From contig JALORF010000058.1 in assembly GCA_025459195.1 (NCBI GenBank), forward strand, positions 1-42,083: a stretch of DNA of 42,083 nucleotides. Reading direction: 5' to 3'. Shown here one piece after another: positions 30,570-39,961 of this stretch. Positions within the stretch are counted from its first letter, which is position 1. Every line of letters starts with the position of its first letter. A program made the position numbers and the translations under genes. The notes beneath the pieces are model-generated. The model saw only the letters and a list, made by a program, of their open reading frames with translations. It searched no databases and was not told the DNA's origin. Source of the stretch: Beijerinckiaceae bacterium (GTDB lineage: Bacteria > Pseudomonadota > Alphaproteobacteria > Rhizobiales > Beijerinckiaceae).

Positions 30570-32009
30570 TCACGCCAGCGCAGCATGCTCCTGCGTGACA
30601 TAGGCAATGCGCACCATGTTGGTGGCACCAGGCGTGCCGAAGGGCACACCAGCCACCACCGTGATCCGGTCGCCAACCTTGGCATAGCCTTCGCGCACCG
30701 CAAACTTGCAGGCTCGCGACGCCATGTCGTCGGCATCGGAGGCATCCTTGGTCAGGACGGGGTGAACACCCCAGACCAGCGTCAGCCGGCGGGCCGTTTC
30801 GCGGTTGGGTGTCAGGGCAATCACGGTGGCGTTGGGCCGCTCGCGCGCGATCCGGATCGCCGTTGAGCCAGATGAGGTCCAGGCACAGATCGCGCCCAGG
30901 TTCAGCGTGTCGGTGATCTGGTGGGCGGAGGCGGCGATGGCGTCTGCGCCGGTCATCTCGGGCGTCGCGCGCTGGCCGTCGATCAGGGCGCGATAGACCG
31001 GGTCGCTCTCCACCTCCTCGGCGATGCTGTTCATCATCATCACCGATTCGATCGGGTAGGAGCCCGAGGCGCTCTCGGCGGAGAGCATCACCGCATCAGC
31101 CCCTTCGAACACGGCCGTGGCGACATCCGACACCTCGGCGCGTGTCGGCACGGGTGCCGTGATCATGCTTTCCAGCATCTGGGTGGCAACCACCACCGGC
31201 TTGCCCGTGCGGCGGGCGGCGCGGGTGATGCGCTTTTGCGTGCCGGGCACCTTTTCCAGCGGCATCTCGACGCCAAGATCGCCGCGCGCCACCATCAGCG
31301 CATCGGCCGCTTCCATGATCGCATCGAGGCGCTGCACGGCCTGGGGCTTCTCGATCTTGGCCAGGATCGCGGCGCGACGGCCGACGATCTTGCGCAGGTC
31401 GGCAATATCCTCGGGCCTTTGCACGAAGCTGAGCGCGATCCAGTCGACACCAACCTCGGCGGCAACCTCCGCATCGGCCCGGTCCTTGTCCGTCATGGCG
31501 GAGACGGGGATCACGGTATCGGGCAGGCTCACCCCCTTGCGGGCCTTGAGCACGCCGCCGATGACCACGCGGGTGACAGCCTTGGTCTTGCTGGCGCTCT
31601 CGACCACGAGCTTGAGCTTGCCATCATCGAGGATGAGCGCATGGCCCTTTTCGAGCGCCTGCAGGATTTCGGGGTGTGGCAGATGCACGCGTGTGGCATC
31701 GCCCGGCTTCTTGTCGCTGTCGAGCGTGAAGGTCGCGCCAACCTCCAGCATCACGCCGGCCTCGTCGGCAAAGGCCCCGACCCTGAGCTTGGGGCCCTGG
31801 AGATCGACCAGAATGCCCACAGGTCGCCGATATACGGTCTCCAGCGCCCGCAGCATGGCCACCTTGTCGGCCAGTTGCTCGCGCGGCAGGTGGCTCATGT
31901 TGAGCCGGAACACATCCGCCCCAGCCTCGAACAGCTTGCCCGCCATCTCCGGATTGGAGGAGGCAGGGCCAAGCGTGGCGAGGATTTTCACTCGGCGATG
32001 GCGGCGCAT
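30570..32009 (-). CDS. pyk: Pyruvate kinase
   Basis: Final glycolytic step: phosphoenolpyruvate + ADP to pyruvate + ATP. The 479 residues begin MRRHRRVKILATLGPASS. The catalytic Lys and metal region are AAILAKIEKPQAVQ and MVARGDLGVEMP, with GTQKRITRAARRTGKPV and ATQMLESMI after it. The C-terminal regulatory domain ends in AGVPFGTPGATNMVRIAYV. ATG at 32009 is chosen; the open frame upstream overlaps the preceding gene's 3' end. It is the last gene of a run of three: glycerate 2-kinase, DUF1036, pyk. Confidence 0.96.
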   Translation of the reverse strand: MRRHRRVKILATLGPASSNPEMAGKLFEAGADVFRLNMSHLPREQLADKVAMLRALETVYRRPVGILVDLQGPKLRVGAFADEAGVMLEVGATFTLDSDKKPGDATRVHLPHPEILQALEKGHALILDDGKLKLVVESASKTKAVTRVVIGGVLKARKGVSLPDTVIPVSAMTDKDRADAEVAAEVGVDWIALSFVQRPEDIADLRKIVGRRAAILAKIEKPQAVQRLDAIMEAADALMVARGDLGVEMPLEKVPGTQKRITRAARRTGKPVVVATQMLESMITAPVPTRAEVSDVATAVFEGADAVMLSAESASGSYPIESVMMMNSIAEEVESDPVYRALIDGQRATPEMTGADAIAASAHQITDTLNLGAICAWTSSGSTAIRIARERPNATVIALTPNRETARRLTLVWGVHPVLTKDASDADDMASRACKFAVREGYAKVGDRITVVAGVPFGTPGATNMVRIAYVTQEHAALA

Positions 32010-32047
32010 GGAGTCCGGTCCTTTTTCTGATGGCCTTGGCGCATCGG

Positions 32048-32509
32048 CTATTTGGGAGCATCGGTGAGCTGGATGGTCCAACTCTTCTGCTCGCCCGTGT
32101 CGACCTCGAAGAAGTTCGCCCGGTCAAAACCGCGCGGCAGGCAATCCTCGATGCCCCGAATGGTGAACTCGCGATTGCGCACGCACATCACCGATTTTCC
32201 TGTCCACTCGCCACCCTTGTCGTAGTCAACAGCGTGGATGTAGTAGAAGCGCGCGGCCAGCGTGCCGCGCAGAATGGTTTCGCAGCCGCGCGGACTGAGG
32301 TTCCACCAGCCTTCGGTGATCCAGCCCTGGGCATCACGATAGCCGAGCGCAACACCGACCCGGCTTGTGGTGTTGTTGCAGATGCGCAGGTCGGCAAGCG
32401 CCGGCCCGGCCCCAAAAAGCATGGCAGCCGTCAGCAAAACGGCGCGCACAGGGCGAGAGGCAAGCTGGGCAGCGGCGGCCATCATGTCGGCAGGTGCATC
32501 ATGGATCAA
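32048..32509 (-). CDS. Secreted DUF1036 protein
   Basis: A 153-residue (from the first Met) periplasmic protein of unknown function. A signal peptide is visible (AVLLTAAMLFGAGPALA before DLRICNNT). The mature part holds the DUF1036 pattern: CNNTTSRVGVALGYRD, GWITEGWWNLSPRGCETILRG, FYYIHAVDYDKGG, GKSVMCVRNREFTI and CLPRGFDRANFFEVDTG, with four or five Cys that may pair as disulfides. Internal ATGs at 32485 and 32482 are alternative starts. It overlaps the end of the glycerate kinase gene and precedes pyk by 38 nt. pyk-DUF1036 pairs recur in Hyphomicrobiales. Confidence 0.87.
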   Translation of the reverse strand: MIHDAPADMMAAAAQLASRPVRAVLLTAAMLFGAGPALADLRICNNTTSRVGVALGYRDAQGWITEGWWNLSPRGCETILRGTLAARFYYIHAVDYDKGGEWTGKSVMCVRNREFTIRGIEDCLPRGFDRANFFEVDTGEQKSWTIQLTDAPK

Positions 32510-33791
32510 TCAGAATGACTCGGCAGTCATTCACGTTGGTCAGTGTCGGGCCCGGCGTCAACAGGTCGCCCAGCGCCTCGAAGAACCCTGTGGAATCATT
32601 GTTGGCCAGCATCGCCCTGGCATCCAGCCCGGCAGCCGCAGCGCGTGCCAACGTCGTGGCGTCAATCAGGGCCCCGGCCGGATCGCTGGCCGCACCGCCC
32701 CCGCCATCCGTGCCGTCGGTGTCACCGGAAAGGGCAGCGATGCCGGCGGCTCCATTCAGCGCCAGCGCCAGGGCCAGGGCATATTCCTGGTTCGGGCCTC
32801 CGCGTCCCGTGCCAGAGATGGTGACGGTCAGCTCACCACCCGAAATCAGCGCGGCCTTGCGCCCTTGCCGATGCAGGCCAAGCGCCTCGGCCGCATGGGC
32901 GCTGGCCACGGTGCGGGCCTCGCCTTCGAGATCGGCGCCCAGCGAGATCGGCGTGTAGCCAGCCGCCGCACAGGCCTCCGCTGCCGCTGCAATGGCCGCG
33001 ACCGGCCTCGCGATGATGCGGAAGCTGGCACGCGACAACCGGGGATCTCCGGGCTTTGGCGTTTCCATATTGGGGTCGGCCAGCAGGCTTGCGGCACTGG
33101 CCGGCAGGCTGATGCCATGCCGCGCGATCACGGCGCGGGCGTCGGCATTGGTCGAGGCATCGGCAATGGTTGGCCCGGAGGCGATGATCGACGGCTCGTC
33201 ACCGGGCACATCGGACACGGCCAGCGTCAGGATCGGGGCTGGCCAGGCGGCCAGAGCCAGACGCCCGCCCTTGATCCGTGACAGGCGCTTGCGCACGGTG
33301 TTGATCTCGTCGATCGAGGCACCCGAGCGCAGCATGATGCGGGTGATGGCCTGCTTCTCGGCCAGCGTGAGGCTGCCGGCGGGTGCAATCCAGTTGGCCG
33401 ATCCGCCACCCGAGAGCAGGACCAGCACCAGGTCATCCGGCCCTGCGCCTTCGGCAAGGGCGAGCGCCCGGCTGGCCGCTTCCACGCTGGCCGCATCCGG
33501 CACCGGGTGGCCGGCCTCGATCATCGGAATGAGCCGGGTCGGTGCGCCATAGCCATGGCGGGCAACCGCGACGCCGGTGATGCGGGCCGGATCGACCTGC
33601 AACGTATCCAGATAGTGCGCCTCGGCCGCCGGCGTCATGCTGCCAGCGGCCTTGCCGGCAGCCAGGATGATCAGCCGGCCGCGTGGCATTGCCGGCAGAT
33701 GCGGAACCAGGCTGCGTGCCGGCAACGCTGCGGCCACAGCAGCGCGGAAAATGGCCGTCAAGGTTTCGGCAAGCGGGCTGGCGACAGGCAT
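32499..33791 (-). CDS. Glycerate 2-kinase (GckA/MOFRL family)
   Basis: Phosphorylates D-glycerate to 2-phosphoglycerate, feeding enolase and pyruvate kinase. The 430 residues consist of an N-terminal DUF4147 domain (about 10-245, with IILAAGKAAGSM, GGGSANWIAPAGSLTLAEKQ and TVRKRLSRIKGGRLA) and the C-terminal MOFRL domain (about 300-425, with LISGGELTVTISGTGRGGPN and SGDTDGTDGGGGAASD). The family is sometimes annotated as hydroxypyruvate reductase (TtuD), which is older usage. Start at MPVASPLAETL. First gene of the operon with DUF1036 and pyk, and divergent from the amidohydrolase-like gene. Confidence 0.9.
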   Translation of the reverse strand: MPVASPLAETLTAIFRAAVAAALPARSLVPHLPAMPRGRLIILAAGKAAGSMTPAAEAHYLDTLQVDPARITGVAVARHGYGAPTRLIPMIEAGHPVPDAASVEAASRALALAEGAGPDDLVLVLLSGGGSANWIAPAGSLTLAEKQAITRIMLRSGASIDEINTVRKRLSRIKGGRLALAAWPAPILTLAVSDVPGDEPSIIASGPTIADASTNADARAVIARHGISLPASAASLLADPNMETPKPGDPRLSRASFRIIARPVAAIAAAAEACAAAGYTPISLGADLEGEARTVASAHAAEALGLHRQGRKAALISGGELTVTISGTGRGGPNQEYALALALALNGAAGIAALSGDTDGTDGGGGAASDPAGALIDATTLARAAAAGLDARAMLANNDSTGFFEALGDLLTPGPTLTNVNDCRVILIDP

Positions 33792-33884
33792 GAGTCAATC
33801 ACGTTCAGACCAAAGTTCAATTCCTGTTAGACCCATTCCGCACGTTATGCCATCAGCATTCAACGGGGCTCGGGGCACAGGATT

Positions 33885-34697
33885 ATGGCCGATCTTGCAA
33901 GAATGACCGGGTCCTCCTTCCGGATCGGCGATGTCGAACGACAAGCGGGGGCGCAGGCCAGCCAGGCGCTGGTGCTGTGCGACCACGCTTCCAACGCCAT
34001 GCCTGAAGCGTTCGGCAGCCTGGGTCTCGACCCGGCTCAGCTTGAGCGTCACATCGCCTATGACATCGGTGCCGCCTGGGTCAGCCGCCGGCTGGCCGCA
34101 AGGCTGGGTTGCCCTGCCCTGCTCTCGAGCTTTTCGCGGCTTCTGATCGACCCCAATCGCGGCCTCGATGATCCGACGCTGGTGATGCAGATCTCGGATG
34201 GCGCGATCATACCCGGCAACGCCCGGATCACGCCGGCGGCCATCGACGAGCGGATCGCCGCCTTCTACGCGCCCTATGATGCGGCCATCGCGAGCGAGAT
34301 CGGCGACGCCGTGGCGGCGGGCCTGCCGCCTGCCGTGATCTCGGTGCATTCGTTCACGCCGCTCTGGCGCGGCCGGGTCAGGCCCTGGCATGTCGGACTG
34401 CTCTGGGACAAGGATGACAGGCTTGTTGCACCGCTGTTTGCGGCACTCAGGGCCGAGCCTGGTCTCGTCGTCGGCGACAACGAGCCCTATGCCGGCTGGC
34501 TCAGCGGCGACACCATTGACCGTCACGCGACCCGCCATGGACTGCCCAACGTCCTGATCGAACTCAGGCAGGACCTGATCGACACCCAAGCCAGCGCCGA
34601 GGCCTGGGCGGACCGGCTCGCGGTGATGCTTGAGCCGATCCTGGCCAACTGGCGCAGTGTGGCCCGGCTTGGTGGTCGGGCCGCAGCCGGCGCGTGA
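33885..34697 (+). CDS. N-formylglutamate amidohydrolase family protein
   Basis: A 270-residue cytosolic hydrolase of the N-formylglutamate amidohydrolase (FGase) family. Recognisable parts: LVLCDHASNAMPEAFGSLGL, HIAYDIGAAWVSRRLAARLG, FSRLLIDPNRGLDDPTLVM, ISVHSFTPLWRG, VGDNEPYAGWLSGDTIDRHA and LPNVLIELRQDLI. His and Asp residues in DHASN, HSFTP and the ELRQD region fit the zinc site. No other hut or histidine-degradation gene is nearby, so the true substrate is not known. Divergent from glycerate kinase with a 93-nt gap. Confidence 0.85.
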   Translation: MADLARMTGSSFRIGDVERQAGAQASQALVLCDHASNAMPEAFGSLGLDPAQLERHIAYDIGAAWVSRRLAARLGCPALLSSFSRLLIDPNRGLDDPTLVMQISDGAIIPGNARITPAAIDERIAAFYAPYDAAIASEIGDAVAAGLPPAVISVHSFTPLWRGRVRPWHVGLLWDKDDRLVAPLFAALRAEPGLVVGDNEPYAGWLSGDTIDRHATRHGLPNVLIELRQDLIDTQASAEAWADRLAVMLEPILANWRSVARLGGRAAAGA

Positions 34698-34774
34698 GCG
34701 CCTGACATGCGCGGCGAGCAGTTGCCCCGGCCCGATGGCACAGGCAGGGTGAAGGCCAACACCGGAATCAGCTT

Positions 34775-35545
34775 GTGCCCGATCTTCTGACCTCCCCCGC
34801 CTTCTGGATTTACGGCACGATCGCGGTTGCGGCCTTCGGGCTGTCGAAAGGCGGCTTCGTCGGGCTGGCCGTGCTGGGCCTGCCCGTGTTCGCGCTGGCC
34901 CTGCCGCCACTGACCGCGGCGGCCATCATGCTGCCGGTCCTGATGGCGCAGGACATCGTCACGATCTGGGCCTTCCGCAAGAACATCGACCGGCGCAGCT
35001 TTGTCGTTCTCCTGATCGGCTGCCTGATCGGCACCGCCATCGGCGCTGCCACCGTGACCTCGATCTCCGATGCGGGGCTCAAGCTGATGGTCGGCATCAT
35101 CGCGCTGGCCTTCGCGCTGAACTGGTGGGTGCTGCGCCTGCGCGGGGTGGCCGAAGCCCCGCCCTACCGCGCGCCCGATGCCGCCGGCGTGTTCTGGGGC
35201 ATCTGGTGCGGCGTCACCAGCTTCATCGCCCATGCCGGAGCGCCGCCTGCGCAGGTCTATCTGATGCCGCAGCGGCTGGCTCCGGCGGTTTTCGCCGGCA
35301 CGCTTGGCTGGCTGTTCTTCGTGGTCAACATCGTCAAGCTGTGGCCCTATCTGCAACTGGGCCTGATCACCCGCGAGACGCTGATCGGATCGGCGGCGCT
35401 GCTGCCCTTCGCCATCGCCGGCAACATGTTCGGCATCTGGCTGGTCCGGCGCATCACCGTCGCCCGGTTCTATCCGCTGATCTATGGCATGCTGCTGCTG
35501 GTCGGGCTCAAGCTCACATGGGATGGGATCAACGGACTGATCTGA
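34775..35545 (+). CDS. TauE/SafE (TSUP) family membrane permease
   Basis: A 256-residue inner membrane protein of about eight hydrophobic segments in two similar halves. FGLSKGGFVGLAVLGLPVFAL in the first and GTLGWLFFVVNIVKLWPYLQL (shown in short form) in the second are typical of TauE/SafE exporters of sulfite and organosulfonates. It starts with GTG at 34775. The substrate is unknown and there are no sulfur genes nearby. Same strand as the amidohydrolase-like gene, 77 nt downstream. Confidence 0.83.
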   Translation: MPDLLTSPAFWIYGTIAVAAFGLSKGGFVGLAVLGLPVFALALPPLTAAAIMLPVLMAQDIVTIWAFRKNIDRRSFVVLLIGCLIGTAIGAATVTSISDAGLKLMVGIIALAFALNWWVLRLRGVAEAPPYRAPDAAGVFWGIWCGVTSFIAHAGAPPAQVYLMPQRLAPAVFAGTLGWLFFVVNIVKLWPYLQLGLITRETLIGSAALLPFAIAGNMFGIWLVRRITVARFYPLIYGMLLLVGLKLTWDGINGLI

Positions 35546-35637
35546 AACGGGCACATTGTTCGCCGGCTGCCGTGCGCTAGATGCTCCTGACTGGGCCTGA
35601 TGGCCCGTCTGCCCGGAACAATGCCGCGAGGTCCATG

Positions 35638-37278
35638 ATGTCCCAAGCCGCCTATGCCCGCGATCTCGACAAGAGCCCGGCCAATCACCAGCCCCTGACC
35701 CCGCTCGGCTTCCTGGAACGTGCAGCCGCGATCTACCCCGAACGCACGGCGATCATCCATGGTGCGCTGGCCGTCAGCTATGCCGACTTCTATGCCCGCT
35801 CCCGGCGTCTGGCATCAGCCCTGACGAGGCTCGGCGTGGGCCGCGGCGATACCGTGGCGGTGCTGATGGCCAACACGCCCGGCATGCTTGAATGCCACTA
35901 CGGCGTGCCGATGACCGGGGCTGTTCTCAACACATTGAACACCCGCCTCGATGCGGCGATCATCGGTTTCTCGCTCGATCATGGTGAGGCCAAGGTGCTG
36001 ATCACCGACCGGGAGTTCGCACGACTGGCAGGTCCAGCGCTGGCGTTGGCCAAGGTCAAGCCCATCGTGATCGACTATGATGATCCGGAATATGACGGCC
36101 CTGGCGACCGGCTCGGCATCATGGACTACGAGGCGCTTCTGGCCACCGGTGACCCCGGCTTCCCCTGGCAGCCACCGGACGATGAGTGGGATGCGATTGC
36201 GCTCAACTACACATCCGGCACCACCGGCGATCCCAAGGGCGTGGTCTATCACCATCGTGGCGCGCATCTGCTCGCACTTGGCAACATCGTCACCTGCTCG
36301 ATGGGCAAGCACCCGGTCTATCTGTGGACGCTGCCGATGTTCCACTGCAATGGCTGGTGTTTCCCGTGGTCGCTGTCGGTGGTGGCCGGCACCCATGTCT
36401 GCCTCAGGCAGGTGCGGGCCAAGGCCATGTTCGATGCCATTGCCGACCATGGCGTCACCCATCTGTGCGGCGCTCCCATCGTCATGTCGACGCTGCTCAA
36501 TGCTCCCGCTGCCGAAAAGCGGACCTTGCCGCATGTGGTGCAGTTCTACACCGCTGCCGCCCCGCCACCGGAGGCGGTGTTGGCGGCGATGGCCGGCGCA
36601 GGCTTCAACGTCACCCATCTTTACGGGCTGACCGAAACCTACGGCCCCTCCGTGATCAATGACTGGAACGAGGACTGGAATTCTCTCGATGCCTCGGCGG
36701 CCGCAGCCCTCAAGGCCCGGCAAGGCGTGCGCTATGTGCCGCTGGAAGCGCTCGACGTGATGGACCCGGAGACGATGCAGCCCGTGCCGCGAGACGGCCA
36801 GACCATGGGCGAGGTCATGTTCCGCGGCAATGTGGTGATGAAGGGCTATCTCAAGAACCCGGCGGCAACCGCCGCCGCCTTCGCTGGCGGATGGTTCCAT
36901 TCGGGTGATCTGGGCGTGCGCTACCCGGATGGCTACATCCAGCTCAAGGACCGCTCGAAGGACATCATCATCTCGGGCGGCGAGAACATTTCCTCCATCG
37001 AGGTGGAGGACGCGCTCTACAAGCATTCCGCCGTGCAGGCTGCCGCCGTGGTGGCACGGCCAGACGAGAAATGGGGCGAGACGCCCTGCGCCTTCATCGA
37101 ACTCAAGCCCGGCCACACGGCCACTCAGGACGACATCATCGCCTGGTGCCGCAGCCATCTGGCCAGCTTCAAATGCCCGCGCCATGTGGTCTTCACCGAA
37201 CTGCCCAAGACCAGCACCGGCAAGATCCAGAAATTCCGCCTGCGCGAGATGGCCCGGCTGGTCCAGCCCGCCGGCTGA
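35638..37278 (+). CDS. AMP-dependent acyl-CoA synthetase (medium/short chain)
   Basis: A 546-residue adenylate-forming ligase that activates a carboxylic acid to its CoA ester. The P-loop is NYTSGTTGDPKGVVYHH; A4 is HLYGLTETYGP; A7/A8 is GWFHSGDLGVRYPDGYIQLKDR followed by SKDIIISGGENISSIEVED; the C-terminal lid ends with the catalytic Lys in PKTSTGKIQKFRLRE. The pattern is near DmdB-like (3-methylthiopropionate) and AlkK-like enzymes, but the acid is not readable from sequence. ATG at 35638 has GAGG 6 nt upstream, which is better than the adjacent ATG at 35635. Monocistronic, with a hairpin after it. Confidence 0.9.
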   Translation: MSQAAYARDLDKSPANHQPLTPLGFLERAAAIYPERTAIIHGALAVSYADFYARSRRLASALTRLGVGRGDTVAVLMANTPGMLECHYGVPMTGAVLNTLNTRLDAAIIGFSLDHGEAKVLITDREFARLAGPALALAKVKPIVIDYDDPEYDGPGDRLGIMDYEALLATGDPGFPWQPPDDEWDAIALNYTSGTTGDPKGVVYHHRGAHLLALGNIVTCSMGKHPVYLWTLPMFHCNGWCFPWSLSVVAGTHVCLRQVRAKAMFDAIADHGVTHLCGAPIVMSTLLNAPAAEKRTLPHVVQFYTAAAPPPEAVLAAMAGAGFNVTHLYGLTETYGPSVINDWNEDWNSLDASAAAALKARQGVRYVPLEALDVMDPETMQPVPRDGQTMGEVMFRGNVVMKGYLKNPAATAAAFAGGWFHSGDLGVRYPDGYIQLKDRSKDIIISGGENISSIEVEDALYKHSAVQAAAVVARPDEKWGETPCAFIELKPGHTATQDDIIAWCRSHLASFKCPRHVVFTELPKTSTGKIQKFRLREMARLVQPAG

Positions 37279-37308
37279 CGCAGCCTCGGTGCCAGCCGTC
37301 GCGCTGAT

Positions 37309-37342
37309 GAAAAAACCGGTGGATGCGCTGGCATCCACCGGT
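37309..37342 (-). terminator. Strong terminator between convergent acyl-CoA ligase and YdcH genes
   Basis: A perfect 12-bp stem (ACCGGTGGATGC / GCATCCACCGGT) with a GCTG loop. On the minus strand it is followed by TTTTTT, giving a full rho-independent terminator for the YdcH gene. On the plus strand the tail is CTGCTTTC, so it is weaker for the ligase. Confidence 0.88.
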
Positions 37343-37423
37343 CTGCTTTCGTCACTGTGAACCGGCACCTGCCATCAGGCCGCCGGGCAGGCGGGCCGCG
37401 CTCGCGACCGCCGCACGCTCACA

Positions 37424-37615
37424 TCAATGCAAGGTGGCCTTCGACACCAGCGAGACCTTGAGCTTGGCGATCTCATCCTTCAACTGCAGCTTCTTTCGCT
37501 TCAACTCCGCCAACTCGACATCGCTGGCCGAAGGGTGCGCCAGCGCCTTGGCAATGGCGCTCTCCAGGGCCTGATGTTTCTTTTCGAGCTCGACGAGGTG
37601 GGTCTGCAGCGACAT
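37424..37615 (-). CDS. YdcH family protein (DUF465)
   Basis: A 63-residue, largely helical protein of the YdcH/DUF465 family: MSLQTHLVELEKKHQALESAI, then SDVELAELKRKKLQLKDEIAKL, with the family LKRKKLQLKDE core. The function is unknown. It is one of a divergent pair with the gene at 37809 and ends at a strong terminator. Confidence 0.88.
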   Translation of the reverse strand: MSLQTHLVELEKKHQALESAIAKALAHPSASDVELAELKRKKLQLKDEIAKLKVSLVSKATLH

Positions 37616-37808
37616 TGAAGTCCTCCGTGTGTGGATCGAACTTGACGAGACTGACAGGTCTCAAGCTGGCTGTCGAATTTCAGCCGTGCGCCGCAACATG
37701 AAAAGCGAGGCAACCACGATCGAAAATTTAGATCGCAGGAGCCTTGCCCCGATTGCGCGCGCACCCTAACCTTTTGCGACAAATGCGGCCAAAAAAGAGC
37801 AACACGCC

Positions 37809-38030
37809 ATGATGCGTTTCGACCTGGACGAAGAGCGGCGCTCGGCCTTTGAAGCCGAACTGCACCGGCTGCGCCAGGAGCATGGCGATCTGGATTCCGC
37901 CATTCTGGCCCTTGAGCGCATGCCCCTCATCGACCAGATCCAGATCATGCGGCTGAAACGCCGCAAGCTCTATCTCAAGGACCGCATCCATTTCGTCGAG
38001 GACCAGCTCACGCCCGACATCATCGCGTGA
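37809..38030 (+). CDS. YdcH family protein (DUF465), second copy
   Basis: A 73-residue helical protein, FEAELHRLRQEHGDLDSAILAL, then MRLKRRKLYLKDRIHFVEDQL, with the same LKRRKLYLKD core as the 37424 gene but otherwise divergent in sequence. ATG at 37809 follows an A-rich leader. The two copies face apart over a 193-nt gap, so they do not look like a recent tandem duplication. purE follows 171 nt later on the same strand. Confidence 0.85.
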   Translation: MMRFDLDEERRSAFEAELHRLRQEHGDLDSAILALERMPLIDQIQIMRLKRRKLYLKDRIHFVEDQLTPDIIA

Positions 38031-38173
38031 GATGACGTTCCGCACCGCTCAGGCGCGCCGGATCATGCCGGCTTCTGGTCGGCCTTTGGACATCACGCTC
38101 ATGGCCGATCAGCCGCATGCGCGGCCACACAGGCGCGAAAACCGTTTCCCCTTTGCCGGTGCATGCGATAAAG

Positions 38174-38189
38174 CCCTGCTTTTGCAGGG
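38174..38189 (+). promoter_or_regulatory. Hairpin masking the purE ribosome binding site
   Basis: CCCTGC / GCAGGG with a TTTT loop. The 3' arm contains the only good Shine-Dalgarno candidate (AGGGA, 38186-38190), 11 nt before the purE ATG, so folding could lower purE translation. Confidence 0.4.
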
Positions 38190-38201
38190 AAAGTCGCGCG
38201 C

Positions 38202-38699
38202 ATGACATCCGTCACCGCCCCGATCGCCATCATCATGGGTAGCCAGTCCGACTGGGCCACCATGCGCCACGCCGCCGAAACGCTGGACGCGCTTGGCATT
38301 GCCCATGAGGCCAGGATCGTGTCTGCCCATCGCACGCCGGACCGGCTGGTGGCCTTTGCCAAGGGGGCCAAGGCAGACGGCTTCAAGGTGATCATTGCCG
38401 GCGCCGGCGGCGCGGCCCATTTGCCGGGCATGACGGCGGCCATGACGGTGCTGCCTGTGTTTGGCGTTCCGGTCGAATCGAAAAGCCTGTCCGGGCAGGA
38501 CAGCCTGCTGTCGATCGTGCAGATGCCAGCCGGCATTCCAGTCGGCACCCTCGCCATCGGCCGTGCCGGCGCGGTCAATGCAGCTCTGCTGGCAGCCGCC
38601 GTGCTGGCCCTGACGGATGCAGCGCTCTGCGCGCGGCTGGAGGCATGGCGGCAGACCCAGACCGATTCGGTCGCCCTGACCCCGCGCGACGAGGCCTGA
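38202..38699 (+). CDS. purE: N5-carboxyaminoimidazole ribonucleotide mutase
   Basis: Class I PurE, which converts N5-CAIR to CAIR in purine synthesis. The 165 residues show [34 protein letters not shown] (conserved SAHRTP with the catalytic His), [17 protein letters not shown] and [27 protein letters not shown], of which parts such as [18 protein letters not shown] identify class I. The next gene purK starts 3 nt after its stop. Confidence 0.96.
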   Translation: MTSVTAPIAIIMGSQSDWATMRHAAETLDALGIAHEARIVSAHRTPDRLVAFAKGAKADGFKVIIAGAGGAAHLPGMTAAMTVLPVFGVPVESKSLSGQDSLLSIVQMPAGIPVGTLAIGRAGAVNAALLAAAVLALTDAALCARLEAWRQTQTDSVALTPRDEA

Positions 38700-38702
38700 C
38701 CC

Positions 38703-39833
38703 GTGCCAGCCAGACAGCGCGCACCGGTGAGCGCCGCCATCCTGCCCCCTGGCGCGACCATCGGCATTCTCGGTGGCGGGCAGCTTGGGCGCATGCTGGC
38801 CCTGTCAGCCGCGCAACTGGGCCTGCGTTGCCACATCTACGCGCCCGAGGCGGACAGCCCAGCCTTCGAGGTCGCCGCCCGTCACACTTGCGCAGGGTAT
38901 GATGACGAGGCGGCCCTGATGGCATTTGCCGATGCGGTCGATGTCGTCACCTACGAGTTCGAGAACGTGCCCGTGGCAACGGTGCGCAGCCTCGAAGCGC
39001 GTGTTCCGGTCAGGCCCGGCTCAAGGGCCCTCGGCGTCGCGCAGGACAGGCTGGCCGAAAAGCAGCTTGCCCGGAGCCTCGGAGCGGCCACGGCAGCCTT
39101 CGCCAGCGTCAACAGCGAGGCCGAACTGGTCGCGGCGCTGGCCACAACCGGGCTTCCAGCCGTGCTCAAGACCACGCGCTTCGGCTATGACGGCAAAGGC
39201 CAGGCCAAGCTCATGGCCATGGATGGCATGCAGGCAGCCTGGCAGGCCATGCGTGGCCAGCCCGCCATTCTGGAAGCCTTCGTCGGGTTCCGCTGCGAGG
39301 TCTCGGTCGTCGCGGCCCGCGGCCTTGATGGCGCATTCAGCGCGTTCGATGTCACGCAGAATGAACACCGACACCATATCCTGCACCGCTCCACGGCACC
39401 GGCCGCCATTGCGCCTGATTGCGCGCGGGAAGCTGTTGCCATCACGCGGCGCATTGCCGAGGCGCTGGACTATGTCGGCGTGCTCGGTGTCGAGTTCTTC
39501 GTCTGCGCGGCGGGGGACGGGGCCGAGACGCTGCTCGTCAACGAGATCGCGCCGCGTGTCCACAATTCCGGCCACTGGACCATGGATGGGGCCATCACAT
39601 CGCAATTCGAGCAGCATGTCCGGGCCGTCGCCGGCTGGCCGCTGGGCTCGCCGGCACTGCTGGGCGCGGAAGCGGAGATGCACAACCTGATCGGCGACGA
39701 AGCGGGAACCTGGGCCTCGATCGTCGCCGATCCATCGGCGAGGCTGCATCTTTACGGCAAGGCGGACGCCAGACCCGGCCGCAAGATGGGGCATGTCAAC
39801 AGGCTGAAGCCGCACCCGGTTTCGCAACGCTGA
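38703..39833 (+). CDS. purK: N5-carboxyaminoimidazole ribonucleotide synthase
   Basis: ATP-grasp enzyme that makes N5-CAIR from AIR, bicarbonate and ATP. The 376 residues start with GTG ([10 protein letters not shown]), then [85 protein letters not shown] and [18 protein letters not shown]. All core ATP-grasp blocks are present. It is translationally coupled to purE (3-nt gap). Confidence 0.95.
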   Translation: MPARQRAPVSAAILPPGATIGILGGGQLGRMLALSAAQLGLRCHIYAPEADSPAFEVAARHTCAGYDDEAALMAFADAVDVVTYEFENVPVATVRSLEARVPVRPGSRALGVAQDRLAEKQLARSLGAATAAFASVNSEAELVAALATTGLPAVLKTTRFGYDGKGQAKLMAMDGMQAAWQAMRGQPAILEAFVGFRCEVSVVAARGLDGAFSAFDVTQNEHRHHILHRSTAPAAIAPDCAREAVAITRRIAEALDYVGVLGVEFFVCAAGDGAETLLVNEIAPRVHNSGHWTMDGAITSQFEQHVRAVAGWPLGSPALLGAEAEMHNLIGDEAGTWASIVADPSARLHLYGKADARPGRKMGHVNRLKPHPVSQR

Positions 39834-39961
39834 ATTGCCGATCAGGCTGGCGCGACAGTGGACATGGCCAAGGAATTTTGCTAGACGCGGCCATCCTGAC
39901 GGCTTGCCATTGCTGGCGCGGCGTCACTTTCCAGTTTCCAACTTCCAGAAGCAGGTCACAC

